Shown here piece by piece: positions 45,235 to 56,630 of a DNA stretch of 64,000 nt. The notes below the pieces were generated by a model that ran no database searches, was not told where the DNA came from, and saw nothing but the letters and a program-made list of their open reading frames with translations. How positions within the stretch are numbered: the first letter of the stretch is position 1; each line of letters opens with the position of its first letter. The stretch is taken from assembly GCF_001645685.2 (NCBI RefSeq), contig NZ_CP017080.1, forward strand, positions 3,277,051 to 3,341,050, in the 5' to 3' direction. This stretch comes from Peribacillus muralis. Its GTDB lineage: Bacteria; Bacillota; Bacilli; Bacillales; DSM-1321. A program made the position numbers and the translations under genes.

Positions 45235-45495
45235 AAAACTCCCGCCCCTTGTAACTGATCCGTTACAAGGGACGAGAGTTGGATATCCCGTGGTGCCACC
45301 CTAGTTGAAGCACAAAAAAATCAGTGCCCCCGCTTAAAACAGTTAACGCCTGTTATACGTCCATCTCCTATTAGGAAATCCGTTCGGAGTGAAGCCTACG
45401 GAGGGTTCTTTCATTAAGTCATCATGCAGAATGCTTTCAGCCAAGGCATTTCCTCTCTTTTCATGTGTTTCTTAATTACTCTTCTCCATCATTGG
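45235..45495 (-). promoter_or_regulatory. T-box riboswitch leader of hisS-aspS
   Basis: The leader contains the T-box sequence AGGGTGGCACCACGGG (minus strand, 45287-45302), which pairs with the CCA end of uncharged tRNA. It is followed by a terminator, CCCTTGTAAC-GGATCA-GTTACAAGGG and a GGGAGTTTTTG tail (about 45235-45280). The 5' part opens GATGGAGAAGAGTA, the conserved base of stem I. Uncharged tRNA-His should favour the antiterminator and read-through. I could not fix the specifier codon with certainty. Confidence 0.92.
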
Positions 45496-45525
45496 TTGTT
45501 GCAGTTATAAGTCTGATATTTTATA

Positions 45526-45554
45526 ATCATACGGACGTTAACTACAAATGTCAA
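45526..45554 (-). promoter_or_regulatory. Promoter of the hisS-aspS T-box operon
   Basis: On the minus strand a perfect -35 TTGACA (45549-45554), a 17-base spacer and -10 TATGAT (45526-45531) stand directly before the T-box leader. Confidence 0.8.
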
Positions 45555-45580
45555 GGCAGGCTTTAAGATTTCACCGCATT

Positions 45581-45754
45581 TTATTGGTTCAAATGTTTTT
45601 TCAGGTTTTTGATTGTCCGGACATTGACTCCGAACTCGGATGCCAATTCAACCAGATTTGCACTTTGTTCCTTTTGGATAAAATCGTGGAAATCGACGCC
45701 TAACACTTGATTGCCTCCGCTTAGACTCGTTTGATCTTTTTCGCTGAATTTCAT
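45581..45754 (-). CDS. yrzK: Small YrzK-like protein
   Basis: The 57-residue protein has KFSEKDQTSLSGGNQVLGVD followed by LASEFGVNVRTIKNLKKHLN, the latter resembling a helix-turn-helix. Length and position between yrvJ and hisS fit YrzK of B. subtilis. Function is unknown. The start is ATG at 45754, a few bases after AGGAGG. The frame is open 20 codons further upstream without a site. Confidence 0.7.
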   Translation of the reverse strand: MKFSEKDQTSLSGGNQVLGVDFHDFIQKEQSANLVELASEFGVNVRTIKNLKKHLNQ

Positions 45755-45882
45755 GTGATTCCCTCCTATATCTATATACGGTTTAGTCTTTCCTAAAAAA
45801 AATGTTTTTTGCATTGGGAAAGAGGGAAATTTTTATTGAACAAGAATACATACAGTAGGACACGAAAAGGGAGAGACAACTT

Positions 45883-47652
45883 ATGAAGAAGAAACCGGGT
45901 TTATTCAGCCTGATCCTTTTACTGATCATGGCAGCGATAGTGCCCGTCAATCATGCATTCGGAAAAGAAGCAGGGGAAATAACCGTGACGAGTAAAGTGG
46001 TCAATGTCCGGGAAGGCGCCGGCCTCAGTTTCCCCATCGTCAAGAAACTGGAAAAAGGGGAATCGTACCCTATCGTAAAAGAAGAAGGCGACTGGTTTGA
46101 AATCCGGATGGACTCAAATGAAACGGGTTGGGTTGCCAATTGGTTAGTGGAAAGAAAATCCGAGTCAAGCGTTACGAAAAAAGGTTCAGGACAAGGACAA
46201 GGAATCATAACAGGCAGCTCCGTCCGTGTCCGTACAGGTCCCGGCACTACGTTCCAAACGGTCGGGTCCTTGACGAAGGGAACGGCTGTTGACATTATTG
46301 AAAAGAACCAAAATTGGACAAAGATCAAAACCGCGGATTTCGAAGGCTGGGTCGCTTCAGACTACTTAGAGGACGAGTCAGCATCGGGCAGTGCCGTAAA
46401 GAAAGATGAAGATACCAAAAAAGAAGCGGACACTGAATCAGTTAAAACCGGAGTCACCTTGGTCGACCGGCTTAATGTTCGCTCCGAACCTTCGAAAAAT
46501 AGCTCCACACTTGGGAAGCTGAACAAAAACACTTCAGTGACCGTACATCGCATGGAGAATGAATGGGCGGAGATCGATTTTCAAGGGGGAAAAGGCTGGA
46601 TAGCGGACTCTTACATACAGATGGACGAGGATCAAGTCAAAAAGGCCATCGATCCGGCTGGCGACACAGCGAGGGTGACCGCTTCCAGTTTGCATGTACG
46701 GAAGGATGCCTCTTTGAACGCCAAGGTCATCGGCTCGGTGAACAAGGATGAAACCTACACCGTTTTGCAAACGAAAGGAAAGATGACACAAATCCAGCTT
46801 TCCCATTCCCAAAAGGGCTGGGTCGTCAGTTGGTATTTGGAAAAAGAACGTGTGGAAGAACCAAAGAAAAAGAAGATGGATATCAAGGGACACAAGATTA
46901 CCATCATTCATGATGGTACGATATTGAGGAGTTCTGCCAGCGGAAACTCAGGGATAGTCGGGCAGGCAAATGAAGGGGAAACCTTTTCTGTCAGCGGTAT
47001 GGAGGGCGACTGGTACTCCATTAAACTAAAAGGTGGAAAAAAGGCTTATGTTGCTGGCTGGATCGTGACGCTTGAGGGAAATTCCGAGCAGGTCCAACGC
47101 CAAGGCGTCGAGAAATATTTAAAGGATAAAACCATCGTCATCGATCCAGGTCATGGCGGCAGGGATAGCGGTACAATCGGTGTCGGGGGCACCCTTGAGA
47201 AAAATCTGACGATACGGACGGCCGAGCTGCTGCGGGACAAACTTCAGGCAGCGGGCGCAAAAGTGATCCTGACGAGAAGCGGCAATACCTATGTGCCTCT
47301 GTCTTCCCGGGTCGGCACATCACATATCCATAACGCGGATGCTTTCATCAGCCTCCATTACGATAGCACCATGGACCAAATCACCAGCGGCATCACTACG
47401 TATTATTATCATGACTATCAGAAAGGTTTGGCGTCTTCACTCGCCCATTCCTTCAGCTCAACCATGCAGGTGACCAACCGCGGGTCACGTTACGGAAATT
47501 ACCATGTGATCCGTGAAAACAAGCGGGTGGCAACGCTGATTGAATTAGGCTATTTAAGTAACCCCGTCGAAGAATTGACCATAACATCAAATGAATATCA
47601 AGAAGGAATCACCTCTGCCATTTATAATGGATTGGCGCGGTATTTCAAATGA
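45883..47652 (+). CDS. yrvJ: N-acetylmuramoyl-L-alanine amidase with five SH3 domains (YrvJ-like)
   Basis: The 589-residue secreted wall hydrolase has a signal peptide (about residues 1-27, ending NHAFG), then five bacterial SH3 domains of about 60 residues, each with a VNVREGAG- or VRVRTGPG-like start and a GWVxxxYL-like end, then a C-terminal Amidase_3 zinc domain (about residues 415-589). The zinc and catalytic residues lie in VIDPGHGGRDSG (His), LEKNL (Glu), ISLHYDS (His) and ATLIELGYLSN (Glu). It cleaves the bond between MurNAc and L-Ala. GGGAGAG precedes ATG. Confidence 0.93.
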   Translation: MKKKPGLFSLILLLIMAAIVPVNHAFGKEAGEITVTSKVVNVREGAGLSFPIVKKLEKGESYPIVKEEGDWFEIRMDSNETGWVANWLVERKSESSVTKKGSGQGQGIITGSSVRVRTGPGTTFQTVGSLTKGTAVDIIEKNQNWTKIKTADFEGWVASDYLEDESASGSAVKKDEDTKKEADTESVKTGVTLVDRLNVRSEPSKNSSTLGKLNKNTSVTVHRMENEWAEIDFQGGKGWIADSYIQMDEDQVKKAIDPAGDTARVTASSLHVRKDASLNAKVIGSVNKDETYTVLQTKGKMTQIQLSHSQKGWVVSWYLEKERVEEPKKKKMDIKGHKITIIHDGTILRSSASGNSGIVGQANEGETFSVSGMEGDWYSIKLKGGKKAYVAGWIVTLEGNSEQVQRQGVEKYLKDKTIVIDPGHGGRDSGTIGVGGTLEKNLTIRTAELLRDKLQAAGAKVILTRSGNTYVPLSSRVGTSHIHNADAFISLHYDSTMDQITSGITTYYYHDYQKGLASSLAHSFSSTMQVTNRGSRYGNYHVIRENKRVATLIELGYLSNPVEELTITSNEYQEGITSAIYNGLARYFK

Positions 47653-47701
47653 AAGCGCGCAAGGCCCGCTCAAGGGGTATGAATGGAACTTGCACCAAAA
47701 C

Positions 47702-47732
47702 AAAAATAACCTGCCGCAGCAGGTTATTTTTT
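47702..47732. terminator. Bidirectional terminator between yrvJ and dtd
   Basis: AAAATAACCTGC-CGCA-GCAGGTTATTTTTT is a strong hairpin. The stop codon of dtd lies inside its right arm. Confidence 0.85.
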
Positions 47733-48167
47733 GCTTTCCAGTATTAATGTAACCGGTCCGTCATTCGTAAGCCGCACATCCATCATGGCTCCAAATTGAC
47801 CGGTTTCCGTATGGACGCCCTTCTTACGGAGCTCCTCGTTAAATGCTTCATATAATTCATTCGCGACTTCCGGACGGGCGGCATCCATGAAGTTCGGGCG
47901 GCGTCCTTTACGGCAATCGCCATACAAGGTGAATTGTGAAACCGATAAAATCGAACCTCCGACATCCAACAAGGAATGGTTCATCTTTTCATTTTCATCC
48001 TCGAATATGCGAAGATGGACAATCTTATCGGCCAAATAGGCGGCATCCTCGATGGTGTCACCATGGGTGATGCCGACCAACAGGACGAGCCCGCTGTCGA
48101 TTTGGCCGATTATTTCATCTGCAACAACGACTTTCGCCGCTTTGGCACGTTGTAAAACTACACGCAT
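47724..48167 (-). CDS. dtd: D-aminoacyl-tRNA deacylase
   Basis: This is a 147-residue DTD-fold enzyme that removes D-amino acids from tRNA. The two signature motifs are present: [17 protein letters not shown] and [10 protein letters not shown]. It lies 15 bases behind relA, as in other Bacillus genomes, and the short gap suggests one transcript. The terminator for both genes overlaps its end. Confidence 0.95.
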   Translation of the reverse strand: MRVVLQRAKAAKVVVADEIIGQIDSGLVLLVGITHGDTIEDAAYLADKIVHLRIFEDENEKMNHSLLDVGGSILSVSQFTLYGDCRKGRRPNFMDAARPEVANELYEAFNEELRKKGVHTETGQFGAMMDVRLTNDGPVTLILESKK

Positions 48168-48182
48168 GGCATGAAAAACTCC

Positions 48183-50381
48183 TTAGTTCATGATCCTTCG
48201 AACGGAATAAACATCCGAGATTTGTTTTATACGGTCGACGACCTTCTGCAGGTGGGCAATGTTATGAATATATATCGACATATGAATGGTCGCCACTTTA
48301 TTTCTGTCGGATTTACCAGAAACCGCTGAAATGTTCGTTTTCGTTTCATTGACGGCCTGAAGCACTTCGTTCAATAAACCACGACGGTCATATCCGCTGA
48401 TTTCAATCTCGACGATGTATTCCTTCCGCTCATTGATCGTGCTTTCCCATTCAACCGGAACGAGGCGGTGATCGGAATCCCCGCTTTCCAGGTTCGGACA
48501 GTCCTGCCTATGGACAGAGACACCCCGGCCTTTTGTGATATAACCGACGATTTCATCACCAGGGACTGGATTGCAGCAGCGAGATAGGCGGATAAGCAGG
48601 TTATCGATGCCTGGTACCTGTACACCTGAATCGCGTTTTTTAGAGGAGGTGGAGAATGTTTTCAAATCGGCCACTGCCTCTGAAATATCCGCCTCCTGCT
48701 CGACCATTTTCTGCTTGCGCCACTTTTCGGTGAGGCGGTTAGCTACCTGAAGGGCGGTGATTCCGTTATACCCGACTGCAGCATACATATCCTCTTCATT
48801 CAGGAAGTTGAATTTATCCGCAACACGCCTAATGTTGTCGGCAGTCAGGATTTCCTTTAGTTCGAACTCCATATCCTTGATCTCTTTTTCAACAAGCTCT
48901 TTGCCTTTTTCGATATTTTCTTCGCGGCGCTGTTTTTTGAAAAACTGGCGGATCTTGTTTTTCGCCTGAGATGTCTGGGTAAGCTTTAACCAGTCCTGAC
49001 TTGGACCATAAGAATGCTTGGACGTCAAGATTTCTATGATATCGCCAGTCTTCAGTTTATAATCCAGCGGCACCATCTTCCCGTTCACCTTGGCACCGAT
49101 CGTCTTGTTCCCGATTTCGGAGTGGATCCGGTAGGCAAAGTCGATCGGGTTCGATCCGGCTGGCAGTTCAATAACATCACCCTTTGGCGTGAAGATGAAC
49201 ACCATATCGGAAAAAAGGTCGATCTTAAGGGATTCCATGAATTCCTCGGCATTGGTCGCGTCATCTTGGAATTCAAGTATTTCCCTGAACCATGTCAATT
49301 TTTCTTCTAATGAAGGCTGCTCGCCCACATCCTTGCCTTCTTTATAAGCCCAATGCGCCGCAACCCCGAATTCGGCGATGCGATGCATATCCGAAGTGCG
49401 GATCTGCACTTCAAGCGGATCGCCTTTCGGTCCGATCACGGTCGTATGAAGCGATTGGTACATATTCGGCTTAGGCATGGCGATATAATCCTTGAATCGG
49501 CCAGGCATCGGCTTCCAGCACGTATGGATGATTCCCAGGACGGCATAGCAATCCTTGATGCTATGGACGACGATCCGAACAGCCAGCAAATCGTAAATTT
49601 CGCTGAACTGCTTGTTCTGTAGAGCCATTTTCCGATAAATGCTGTAAATATGTTTCGGCCTGCCGGAAAGATCGGCTTTAATGTTGACTTCCTCCACGTT
49701 TTTACGCACTTCATCAATGACTTCTTCCAAGTACTTTTCACGTTCTGCCCGCTTTTTCTTCATCAGGTTGACGATCCGGTAATACTGCTGTGGATTCAAA
49801 TACCTCAAAGCCGTATCTTCAAGTTCCCATTTGATCGTACTGATGCCAAGACGATGAGCGAGCGGCGCAAAGATTTCCAGCGTCTCGTTCGAGATCCTTC
49901 TTTGCTTTTCCTGCGGTAAATGCTTCAATGTCCGCATATTATGCAGCCTGTCTGCAAGCTTGATCAAGATGACCCGGATGTCCTGGGCCATCGCCACGAA
50001 CATTTTCCGATGGTTCTCCGCCTGCTGCTCCTGCTGTGATTTATACTTGATTTTCCCTAATTTGGTCACGCCATCCACGAGCATGGCAACTTCAGGACTG
50101 AAATTTTCTTCGATATCCTTCAGAGTGACCTCCGTGTCTTCAACAACATCATGTAAAAAACCTGCCGCAATGGTTGCCGGATCCATCTCAAGATCGGCGA
50201 GAATGCCCGCGACCTGAATCGGATGAATGATATACGGCTCTCCCGATTTACGGAATTGTTCTCGGTGAGCAAACTCTGCATACTTAAACGCTCTATGAAT
50301 AAATTCAGCTTCTTCAGGCTGAAGATATAAGCTGGCCCGTTCCACAACCTGCTCGGCAGTCAATATTTGATCATTAGCCAT
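48183..50381 (-). CDS. relA: Bifunctional (p)ppGpp synthetase/hydrolase Rel
   Basis: This is a 732-residue stringent-response enzyme. The N-terminal HD hydrolase domain has [11 protein letters not shown] (metal site intact, so hydrolysis is expected). The synthetase domain has [30 protein letters not shown] and [21 protein letters not shown]. These are followed by a TGS domain ([20 protein letters not shown]), a helical and zinc-finger part ([18 protein letters not shown]) and a C-terminal ACT domain. It senses uncharged tRNA on the ribosome. It sits between apt and dtd as in B. subtilis. Confidence 0.96.
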   Translation of the reverse strand: MANDQILTAEQVVERASLYLQPEEAEFIHRAFKYAEFAHREQFRKSGEPYIIHPIQVAGILADLEMDPATIAAGFLHDVVEDTEVTLKDIEENFSPEVAMLVDGVTKLGKIKYKSQQEQQAENHRKMFVAMAQDIRVILIKLADRLHNMRTLKHLPQEKQRRISNETLEIFAPLAHRLGISTIKWELEDTALRYLNPQQYYRIVNLMKKKRAEREKYLEEVIDEVRKNVEEVNIKADLSGRPKHIYSIYRKMALQNKQFSEIYDLLAVRIVVHSIKDCYAVLGIIHTCWKPMPGRFKDYIAMPKPNMYQSLHTTVIGPKGDPLEVQIRTSDMHRIAEFGVAAHWAYKEGKDVGEQPSLEEKLTWFREILEFQDDATNAEEFMESLKIDLFSDMVFIFTPKGDVIELPAGSNPIDFAYRIHSEIGNKTIGAKVNGKMVPLDYKLKTGDIIEILTSKHSYGPSQDWLKLTQTSQAKNKIRQFFKKQRREENIEKGKELVEKEIKDMEFELKEILTADNIRRVADKFNFLNEEDMYAAVGYNGITALQVANRLTEKWRKQKMVEQEADISEAVADLKTFSTSSKKRDSGVQVPGIDNLLIRLSRCCNPVPGDEIVGYITKGRGVSVHRQDCPNLESGDSDHRLVPVEWESTINERKEYIVEIEISGYDRRGLLNEVLQAVNETKTNISAVSGKSDRNKVATIHMSIYIHNIAHLQKVVDRIKQISDVYSVRRIMN

Positions 50382-50668
50382 TTAATCACCTTAACCCCAC
50401 TTTAACTGCCACCGGATATGATCCGGATTGAGTATGATTGGTAGCACTTCCCTTAATTCAGCAAAACGTGACAATTTCTGCGAAAAAAATAAATCCGCTA
50501 AAAACGGATGCAAGTGCAAATAACTTATTAGCAGAAAAACTCTTTAATATTACTATTATCGAAAAAAAAGGCTAGGATGTAAAGACTTAAACGAGTATTT
50601 TATTAAGAATACTGCTTTTTTTCACTGGAAATTCGACAAAATCCAATAAAAACATGCGCAAAACAGAA
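50382..50668. other. Non-coding gap between apt and relA
   Basis: It contains no gene. A small hairpin (AATCCGC with its complement near 50490-50508) and the relA promoter region are expected here, but I could not assign -35 and -10 with confidence. Confidence 0.4.
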
Positions 50669-50692
50669 AGAGCACCCTTATTAGAGTGCTCT
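50669..50692 (-). terminator. Terminator of apt
   Basis: On the minus strand AGAGCAC-TCTAATAAGG-GTGCTCT is followed by TTCTGTTTT. The hairpin starts a few bases after the apt stop. Confidence 0.7.
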
Positions 50693-50698
50693 CCTTTA

Positions 50699-51211
50699 TT
50701 AAAAGCTCATCAATGTCAAAACATCATAGCCATCTAATTTATCTTTACCGTCAAGATCAGTCAATTCGATGAGGAATGCAATCCCGGCCACGATTCCGCC
50801 AAGCTCCTCGACCAATTTGATCGTTGCTTCGATTGTACCGCCAGTGGCAAGCAAATCATCTGTGATCAAAACACGTTGTCCCGGTTTGATGGCATCTTTA
50901 TGGATGGTCAATACATCCGTTCCATACTCCAGGCCATATTCCACTTTGATCGTTTCACGCGGTAGCTTTCCTTCTTTTCTCACTGGTGCAAAGCCCACTT
51001 CCAATGAGTAAGCGACTGGACACCCGATGATGAATCCGCGTGCTTCCGGTCCCACAACCAAATCAATTTGCTTATCGCGTGCATACTCGACGATTTGATC
51101 TGTTGCGTATTTATAAGCGGCGCCGTTATCCATTAATGTTGTAATATCTTTAAAGATAACACCCGGTTTTGGCCAGTCTTGCACAATTGTTACATATTGC
51201 TTTAAATCCAT
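50699..51211 (-). CDS. apt: Adenine phosphoribosyltransferase
   Basis: This is a 170-residue type I phosphoribosyltransferase that salvages adenine with PRPP to AMP. The PRPP loop is [17 protein letters not shown]. The N-terminal [15 protein letters not shown] and [17 protein letters not shown] are typical. Its start overlaps the end of recJ by ten bases, so the two genes are translated together. Confidence 0.95.
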   Translation of the reverse strand: MDLKQYVTIVQDWPKPGVIFKDITTLMDNGAAYKYATDQIVEYARDKQIDLVVGPEARGFIIGCPVAYSLEVGFAPVRKEGKLPRETIKVEYGLEYGTDVLTIHKDAIKPGQRVLITDDLLATGGTIEATIKLVEELGGIVAGIAFLIELTDLDGKDKLDGYDVLTLMSF

Positions 51212-53574
51212 TGCTTTGTTTCCTCCTCAAGGTCTGTTGCCTCATGAACTAAATAAAGATTGAACCAATCGAATAATTGCTGATAGGAAGAATAAACAAG
51301 CTCTTGTTCAAGCTCAAATTGCTCTTTCTTTCTTATGAACGATTCAGATTCACTGAGATCGCGTTTTTTCGCATTGGTTGTGAGCATAATTAACCCATTC
51401 TCTATTGTAACAAAATCCAGCTCAAAAAACACCTTTGAAATGAAATCGACCGTATCCCTGGACCAGCCGCGGTATTTGGCCAAGTCATCTCCATACCGTT
51501 TCACGTCGAGCGGACCCTTTTTTGCCAGAAAGGCATAAAACCATTTAAAATGATCCCTTGTCGGCATCGTGCTTAAAAAATGATCCTGATCATGGGAAAA
51601 ATGGGCATAAATGCGCGATGGCTGCTTATTGGCAATCACCCGTTTCAAAACATCCCTTAATGGAGGCATGTCCATGAAAACGACATGCGCCCCGAAGCAA
51701 TCGAGTTGATCGGCATCCTCCCCGTTCTTGATATGGACAAGTTCGGGATGATTTTGTAAAAATGGATGCCTTGCAAGAATATCCTCCGAGAAAATGACGA
51801 TTTTCCGGTTTGCGGGAATGTCCGCCAGCCATTTTTCCGTCTGTCCCTTCCCGCGATAATCGAATAGCTGCCAATGGTCCACCGAAATGTCCTGGACAAA
51901 GATCTGAGGCTTCTTCATATTATTCCATTCATTGATGGATAGCTCCCCGATCATTGAAACTTCAGCGTGAGGGGCTATTTCATCGACAAAGTGACCGAGC
52001 CCGAAGCCTACGCCGTCCAGTTTGTGATTGTCCCCGTCTTCAAGCTGAACTTTCAAATGATTTTGGTTCGCACCGATTTTGCGGACACTTGAAAGCTGAA
52101 CGGAATCTATCAAAATCCTCGGCTTCGGATTCGTCACCCCAAATGGAGCAAGCAAGCTCATCTCCTGAATCGTTTGAATCGAAACGTCAGCCAAGGCCGT
52201 CTCCCCATCCAAGTCAGTAATGGGCGTGAAGTCCTCCTCCGTTAGCTGTTCCTTGGCTATCGCGTTCATGCGGTCCCTAAGCTCCTGAACATCTTCTATT
52301 TTCAATGTCATTCCAGCTGCCATCGGATGTCCGCCAAAATGGGGCAGCAATTCCCGGCAGGACGAAAGGCTTTCGAAAAGATCGAATCCGGCGATGCTCC
52401 GTGCAGAACCTTTCGCCAATTCCTTTTCCTGGTCATAGCTCAAAACGATCGTGGGACGGTAAAAGCGTTCAACAAGCTTGGAGGCGACGATCCCCACCAC
52501 TCCTGCATTCCAGCCTTCCCTTCCGATGATGAGCACACCATTGGATGCCGGCGGGAAGTTTTCCTCGACTTCCTTGATCGCCTCTTCCGCCATCGTAGCG
52601 ACCATGGCTTGCCGTTCTTTATTGATATCATTGATTTCATTGGCAAGCTCGATCGCTTCCGCAAGGTTTGCCGACATCAATAGATCGACAGCCGGGTCGG
52701 CATCACCAAGCCGGCCGACTGCATTGATCCGCGGAGCCATGGCAAACCCGATCGATTCCTCATTCAAGGCTTCCTGTTGGATATTCGCCACTTTCATTAG
52801 GGCAACAAGCCCCGGACGGCCAGTCAAGCGCAGCTGCTCGATTCCTTTGGCTGCGATGAGGCGGTTCTCCCCTTTTAAAGGCACCAAATCCGCAATGGTG
52901 CCGATTGCCGCTATTTCTAGCAAATCCTCAGGCAGTTCGCCAAGCAAGGCGTGCGCCAGCTTAAAGGCGACACCCACTCCTGCAAGGTCTTTAAAGGGAT
53001 ATGAACCATCCTCCAGTTTAGGATGGATGATGGCCAATGCCTTTGGCAGTACAGGACCTGGTTCATGGTGGTCGGTCAAGATATAATCCATGCCAAGCTC
53101 GCCGGCAAGGTCCGCTTCCGCGACTGCCGAAATTCCGGTATCAACGGTGATCAATACCTTCACTCCTTGCTCAGCCGCCAGGCGAAATGCCATCGGATTC
53201 GGGCCATAGCCCTCCGTAAACCGGTTCGGAATATAAAAATCCACATCGGCTCCCATTCTCATCAGCGTCGTCAACATCACCGTAGTCGATGTTACTCCAT
53301 CGGCATCATAATCACCGAATATCCTTATTTTTTCTCCATTTTGAATCGCTTCTTTTATTCTATATACGGCTTTATCCATATCTTTCAATAAAAATGGATC
53401 ATGGAAAGTTTGATTTTTTACAAATAAAAAGGATCGGGCACTATCGATCGTATCCATGCCTCGATTCACAAGCAGGGCTGCAACCAAAGGTGTGATATGA
53501 AGCTCTTCCGCTAGTATAGCAACTTTGTTTTCATCGGCAGTTCGCAAGTTCCACCGCGTTTTAGGCTTTAACAT
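51202..53574 (-). CDS. recJ: Single-strand-specific exonuclease RecJ
   Basis: The 790-residue 5'-3' exonuclease is used in recombination and mismatch repair. The DHH domain has [17 protein letters not shown] and [11 protein letters not shown], the DHHA1 domain follows ([30 protein letters not shown]), then an OB fold and a long C-terminal extension (about residues 560-790) as in Bacillus RecJ. The start is ATG at 53574 after GAGGGGTG. The frame is open 17 codons upstream without a site. Confidence 0.95.
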   Translation of the reverse strand: MLKPKTRWNLRTADENKVAILAEELHITPLVAALLVNRGMDTIDSARSFLFVKNQTFHDPFLLKDMDKAVYRIKEAIQNGEKIRIFGDYDADGVTSTTVMLTTLMRMGADVDFYIPNRFTEGYGPNPMAFRLAAEQGVKVLITVDTGISAVAEADLAGELGMDYILTDHHEPGPVLPKALAIIHPKLEDGSYPFKDLAGVGVAFKLAHALLGELPEDLLEIAAIGTIADLVPLKGENRLIAAKGIEQLRLTGRPGLVALMKVANIQQEALNEESIGFAMAPRINAVGRLGDADPAVDLLMSANLAEAIELANEINDINKERQAMVATMAEEAIKEVEENFPPASNGVLIIGREGWNAGVVGIVASKLVERFYRPTIVLSYDQEKELAKGSARSIAGFDLFESLSSCRELLPHFGGHPMAAGMTLKIEDVQELRDRMNAIAKEQLTEEDFTPITDLDGETALADVSIQTIQEMSLLAPFGVTNPKPRILIDSVQLSSVRKIGANQNHLKVQLEDGDNHKLDGVGFGLGHFVDEIAPHAEVSMIGELSINEWNNMKKPQIFVQDISVDHWQLFDYRGKGQTEKWLADIPANRKIVIFSEDILARHPFLQNHPELVHIKNGEDADQLDCFGAHVVFMDMPPLRDVLKRVIANKQPSRIYAHFSHDQDHFLSTMPTRDHFKWFYAFLAKKGPLDVKRYGDDLAKYRGWSRDTVDFISKVFFELDFVTIENGLIMLTTNAKKRDLSESESFIRKKEQFELEQELVYSSYQQLFDWFNLYLVHEATDLEEETKQWI

Positions 53575-53674
53575 GAATTCACCCCTCAATTCACTTATTA
53601 TACAAAACGAGTATGCCGGTTTCAATTTTATTTTAAACCCAAAGGTATGAAGAAATTTATGAAGGGAAAGAAAA

Positions 53675-53700
53675 GGAGGCTGGCATCATGCCAGCCCCCG
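53675..53700 (-). terminator. Terminator of secDF
   Basis: GGGGCTGGCAT pairs with ATGCCAGCC. On the minus strand the T-rich TCCTTTTCTTT follows. Confidence 0.75.
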
Positions 53701-53706
53701 TACGTA

Positions 53707-55968
53707 TTAAACTTGCCCTTCAAGACTTTGTTTCTTTTCTTTTGCCGTATTCAGCGGACCTTTCTTCTTCAATTCCCTGATTTTCAAATCAAGCCAGAAT
53801 TGCGAAGCGATCAATAGTGATGAGTACACGCCGCATATCAACCCGATGAACAGGGCAATCGAAAAGTTCCTGATCGCTTCACTGCCGAAAATCGTCAAGG
53901 CGATAACCGTAACGAGTACCGTCAGTACCGTATTGATCGATCTCGTCAGCGTTTGCCTGATACTGATATTGACGATGTTCTCAAGCTCTTCGACGGTTTT
54001 GATTTTACGGCTGAAACGCAGGTTTTCCCGAATCCGGTCAAACGTAACGATCGTATCATTGATGGAATAACCGACAATTGTCAGTACCGCAGCAATGAAG
54101 GTGATATCGACCTCAAGGCGAAGCAAGCTGAAAATCGTAACGATGAAGAACGCATCATGAATGAGCGCTACGACGGCCGGTACAGCCATTCGCCATTCGA
54201 ACCGTATCGAAACATACAAAATGATTCCGAGTGAGGCGATCGCCAAGGCAAAGATGGCATTTTTGGCAAGCTCTTTCCCTACAGTCGGGGATACGGTGCT
54301 CACATTCGGCTCTGCTCCGTAATCCTTCTTGAAATGATCCTTCAAGACAGCGATTTCCTGCTTATTAAGGACCCCTACCGTCCGGACGACAGCATTTTTG
54401 TTTTCTTTCCCGGCAAGTCTGACATCCTTGATATCATTGACATCAATGCCGGCCTTGCCCATTTCGGTTTCGACTTGTTCAGTCGTAAGGACATTTTTAG
54501 ACGCGACTTCAATGCGGGTACCGCTCGTGAAGTCGATTCCCAGATTCAAGCGGAAAACGAACAGGAAGATGATCCCGATAATCGTAATTCCGATCGAAAT
54601 GGCATAAAAGGCCTTCCGATGTTTGACGAAGTCGATTTTATCGAAGCGTGTCGGCAATGACATTAAATTGATCTTCTCGTTAATGTTATGAATGTATTTC
54701 TTCTTCACGCCAAACCATGATTTACGATTGTCGAGGAACCCGCTTTTCACCCACAGGCTCATGAAAAGACGAGTACCATAGACGGCTGTAATGAAGCTCA
54801 TAAAAATCGAAATGATCAAGGTCGTCGCAAACCCTTTAACCGAGCTTGTCCCGTAATAGAACAGAACGGCTGCAGCAAGCAGGGTCGTCAAGTTCGCATC
54901 CATGATCGTGCTGAGCGAGTTTTTCGTACCTTCTTTATAAGCCGCTTTTACAGAACGTCCGAGTTTGAGTTCATCCCTGATCCGTTCATAGGTGATGATA
55001 TTGGCATCGACGGCCATCCCGACCCCGAGCACCAATGCCGCTATACCTGGAAGCGTAAGGACTGCATTCATCCACTCGAAGACGAGCAGCGTCAGGAAAA
55101 TATATATGCTCAAGGTGACGACGGCGATGAATCCCGGGAAGCGGTAATAAACAAGCATGAAAATGAATATGAGTGCAATCCCGATGATGCCCGCAATAAT
55201 CGTATCATTCAGTGCGCCTGCACCAAATTGGGCTCCTACGGAAGTGGAGTATTTTTCCTTCAAGTCAACCGGCAGTGCGCCCGCATCAAGTAGGTCTGCA
55301 AGCTCCTTCGCCTCATCTACCGTGAATTGCCCTGTAATGTATACCTTTTTCGTATTGAAGACTTCACTGACAGCAGGAGCGGATATCATATTGTCCTGTG
55401 AAGCTTTATCCTTGATGGAATCTTTGCCTTCCTCGAAGTCCAGCCAGATGGCAAGTACATTCGTCGGTGATGGCATTGATGAAATTTTTTGCGTGATTTC
55501 TTTAAACTTGTTCACATCTTTCAATGTGACTTCAACGACGGGCTTATTATCTTGGAACGTTTGTTTCGCGCCGCCTTCTTTCAGGTCGGCTCCGGTCATC
55601 ATTTCCTTATCGTTATAATCCCGGAAGGATAATTTAGCTTGTGTCGAAAGGATTTCCCGAGCGTTATTTTGGTCTTTAACCCCGGCCAACTGAACCCTGA
55701 TCCTGTCTTTCCCTTCGATTTGAATATTAGGCTCGCTAACACCCAAAACATTGACACGTCGCTCAAGTGAGCTTACTGTAGCCCGTAAAACTTCCGGGGT
55801 GATCTTTTCCCCAGACAGAGGCTTCACTTCATATAACACTTCAAAACCGCCTTGAAGGTCAAGCCCCAGCTTGATATCCTTTAGGATTCCTTTTGAAGTC
55901 GTTCCCATCGCTGCGAAAATCAAAAGAACGATTAGAAAAAACGCAACGATCCTGCTTCTTTTTACCAT
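53707..55968 (-). CDS. secDF: Fused protein-export membrane protein SecDF
   Basis: This is a 753-residue RND-type protein of twelve helices that uses the proton gradient to aid Sec-dependent export. The SecD half (about residues 1-430) has LGLDLQGGFEVLYEV, a P1-type outside domain, and LTLPGIAALVLGVGMAVDAN. The SecF half (about 440-753) has LGIDFTSGTRIEV, ALIHDAFFIVTIFSLLRLEV and YSINDTIVTFDRIRENL. Fusion of SecD and SecF is the usual form in Bacillus. A hairpin ends the unit. Confidence 0.96.
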   Translation of the reverse strand: MVKRSRIVAFFLIVLLIFAAMGTTSKGILKDIKLGLDLQGGFEVLYEVKPLSGEKITPEVLRATVSSLERRVNVLGVSEPNIQIEGKDRIRVQLAGVKDQNNAREILSTQAKLSFRDYNDKEMMTGADLKEGGAKQTFQDNKPVVEVTLKDVNKFKEITQKISSMPSPTNVLAIWLDFEEGKDSIKDKASQDNMISAPAVSEVFNTKKVYITGQFTVDEAKELADLLDAGALPVDLKEKYSTSVGAQFGAGALNDTIIAGIIGIALIFIFMLVYYRFPGFIAVVTLSIYIFLTLLVFEWMNAVLTLPGIAALVLGVGMAVDANIITYERIRDELKLGRSVKAAYKEGTKNSLSTIMDANLTTLLAAAVLFYYGTSSVKGFATTLIISIFMSFITAVYGTRLFMSLWVKSGFLDNRKSWFGVKKKYIHNINEKINLMSLPTRFDKIDFVKHRKAFYAISIGITIIGIIFLFVFRLNLGIDFTSGTRIEVASKNVLTTEQVETEMGKAGIDVNDIKDVRLAGKENKNAVVRTVGVLNKQEIAVLKDHFKKDYGAEPNVSTVSPTVGKELAKNAIFALAIASLGIILYVSIRFEWRMAVPAVVALIHDAFFIVTIFSLLRLEVDITFIAAVLTIVGYSINDTIVTFDRIRENLRFSRKIKTVEELENIVNISIRQTLTRSINTVLTVLVTVIALTIFGSEAIRNFSIALFIGLICGVYSSLLIASQFWLDLKIRELKKKGPLNTAKEKKQSLEGQV

Positions 55969-56072
55969 TATGTAGTAGGCCCCTTTCTATAAACCGCCTG
56001 TTCCTGAAGTTTAAAAACCTGTCATTTTTTGCTTGCATTTCCTTTGATTCTTGAGAAAAAAGGCACAGCTAC

Positions 56073-56097
56073 CCATGCTTTTTTCCAAAAAAAGCAT
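56073..56097. terminator. AT-rich hairpin downstream of comN
   Basis: ATGCTTTTTT-CC-AAAAAAAGCAT can form a stem behind comN on the minus strand. It is weak by composition and only a tentative terminator. Confidence 0.4.
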
Positions 56098-56154
56098 AAC
56101 CATATCTATTATGAGTCATTTACAAACAGCTGTCAATTTAAGTATATCTTTGTT

Positions 56155-56460
56155 TCATTCCTTTAAAAGTTCTTTCAATTCCTCCTCGGATAGCGGCTCA
56201 AATAGGCTTGGTGATTTATATGCTTCGACCATTTGAAAGGTCATGAACTGGTTGCTCGAAAATGTCACGATATCCGCGACAAGCTCGTGAAGGTGAATGT
56301 TATCCTGCGGGCGCTTCCATTTGTTTTTCGTTAAGGTTCCCCAAATATCCTCTTCCGTCACGGCATTCAACCCGACCATTTGAAATTCCTCGCGCTTGCT
56401 CTTCAAAAATGGACGTACCTTTACATAGTAGCTTTCATAGGGATGATTCATTTTCGCCAT
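56155..56460 (-). CDS. comN: ComN-type post-transcriptional regulator
   Basis: The 101-residue protein matches the ComN/YrzD family: HPYESYYVKVRPFLKSKREE, AVTEEDIWGTLTKNKWKRP, ADIVTFSSNQFMTFQMVEAY. In B. subtilis ComN controls the comE mRNA and localises with DivIVA. Position between secDF and spoVB is conserved. The start is ATG at 56460, seven bases after GGAGG. Confidence 0.85.
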   Translation of the reverse strand: MAKMNHPYESYYVKVRPFLKSKREEFQMVGLNAVTEEDIWGTLTKNKWKRPQDNIHLHELVADIVTFSSNQFMTFQMVEAYKSPSLFEPLSEEELKELLKE

Positions 56461-56630
56461 CACTTTGCCTCCAGTAAAAATGATTCTCTATCGATTGCGC
56501 ATTTTCTTAGCAGGGTTCCAATCGGATGTCAGAGCGCAAACAAACACTTTTGTCATGCTTTGTCCAAGTACAAGCATATAGATAATTGTATAGCATATCC
56601 GCTTTTTTGAGAAGGCAGGGAGGGAGTTCA

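Noticed and set aside
45170-45235. N-terminal extension of hisS into the T-box terminator
   Set aside because: The extension covers leader sequence, and ATG at 45169 has AAAGGAGG and gives the normal IPRGTQDLLP start.
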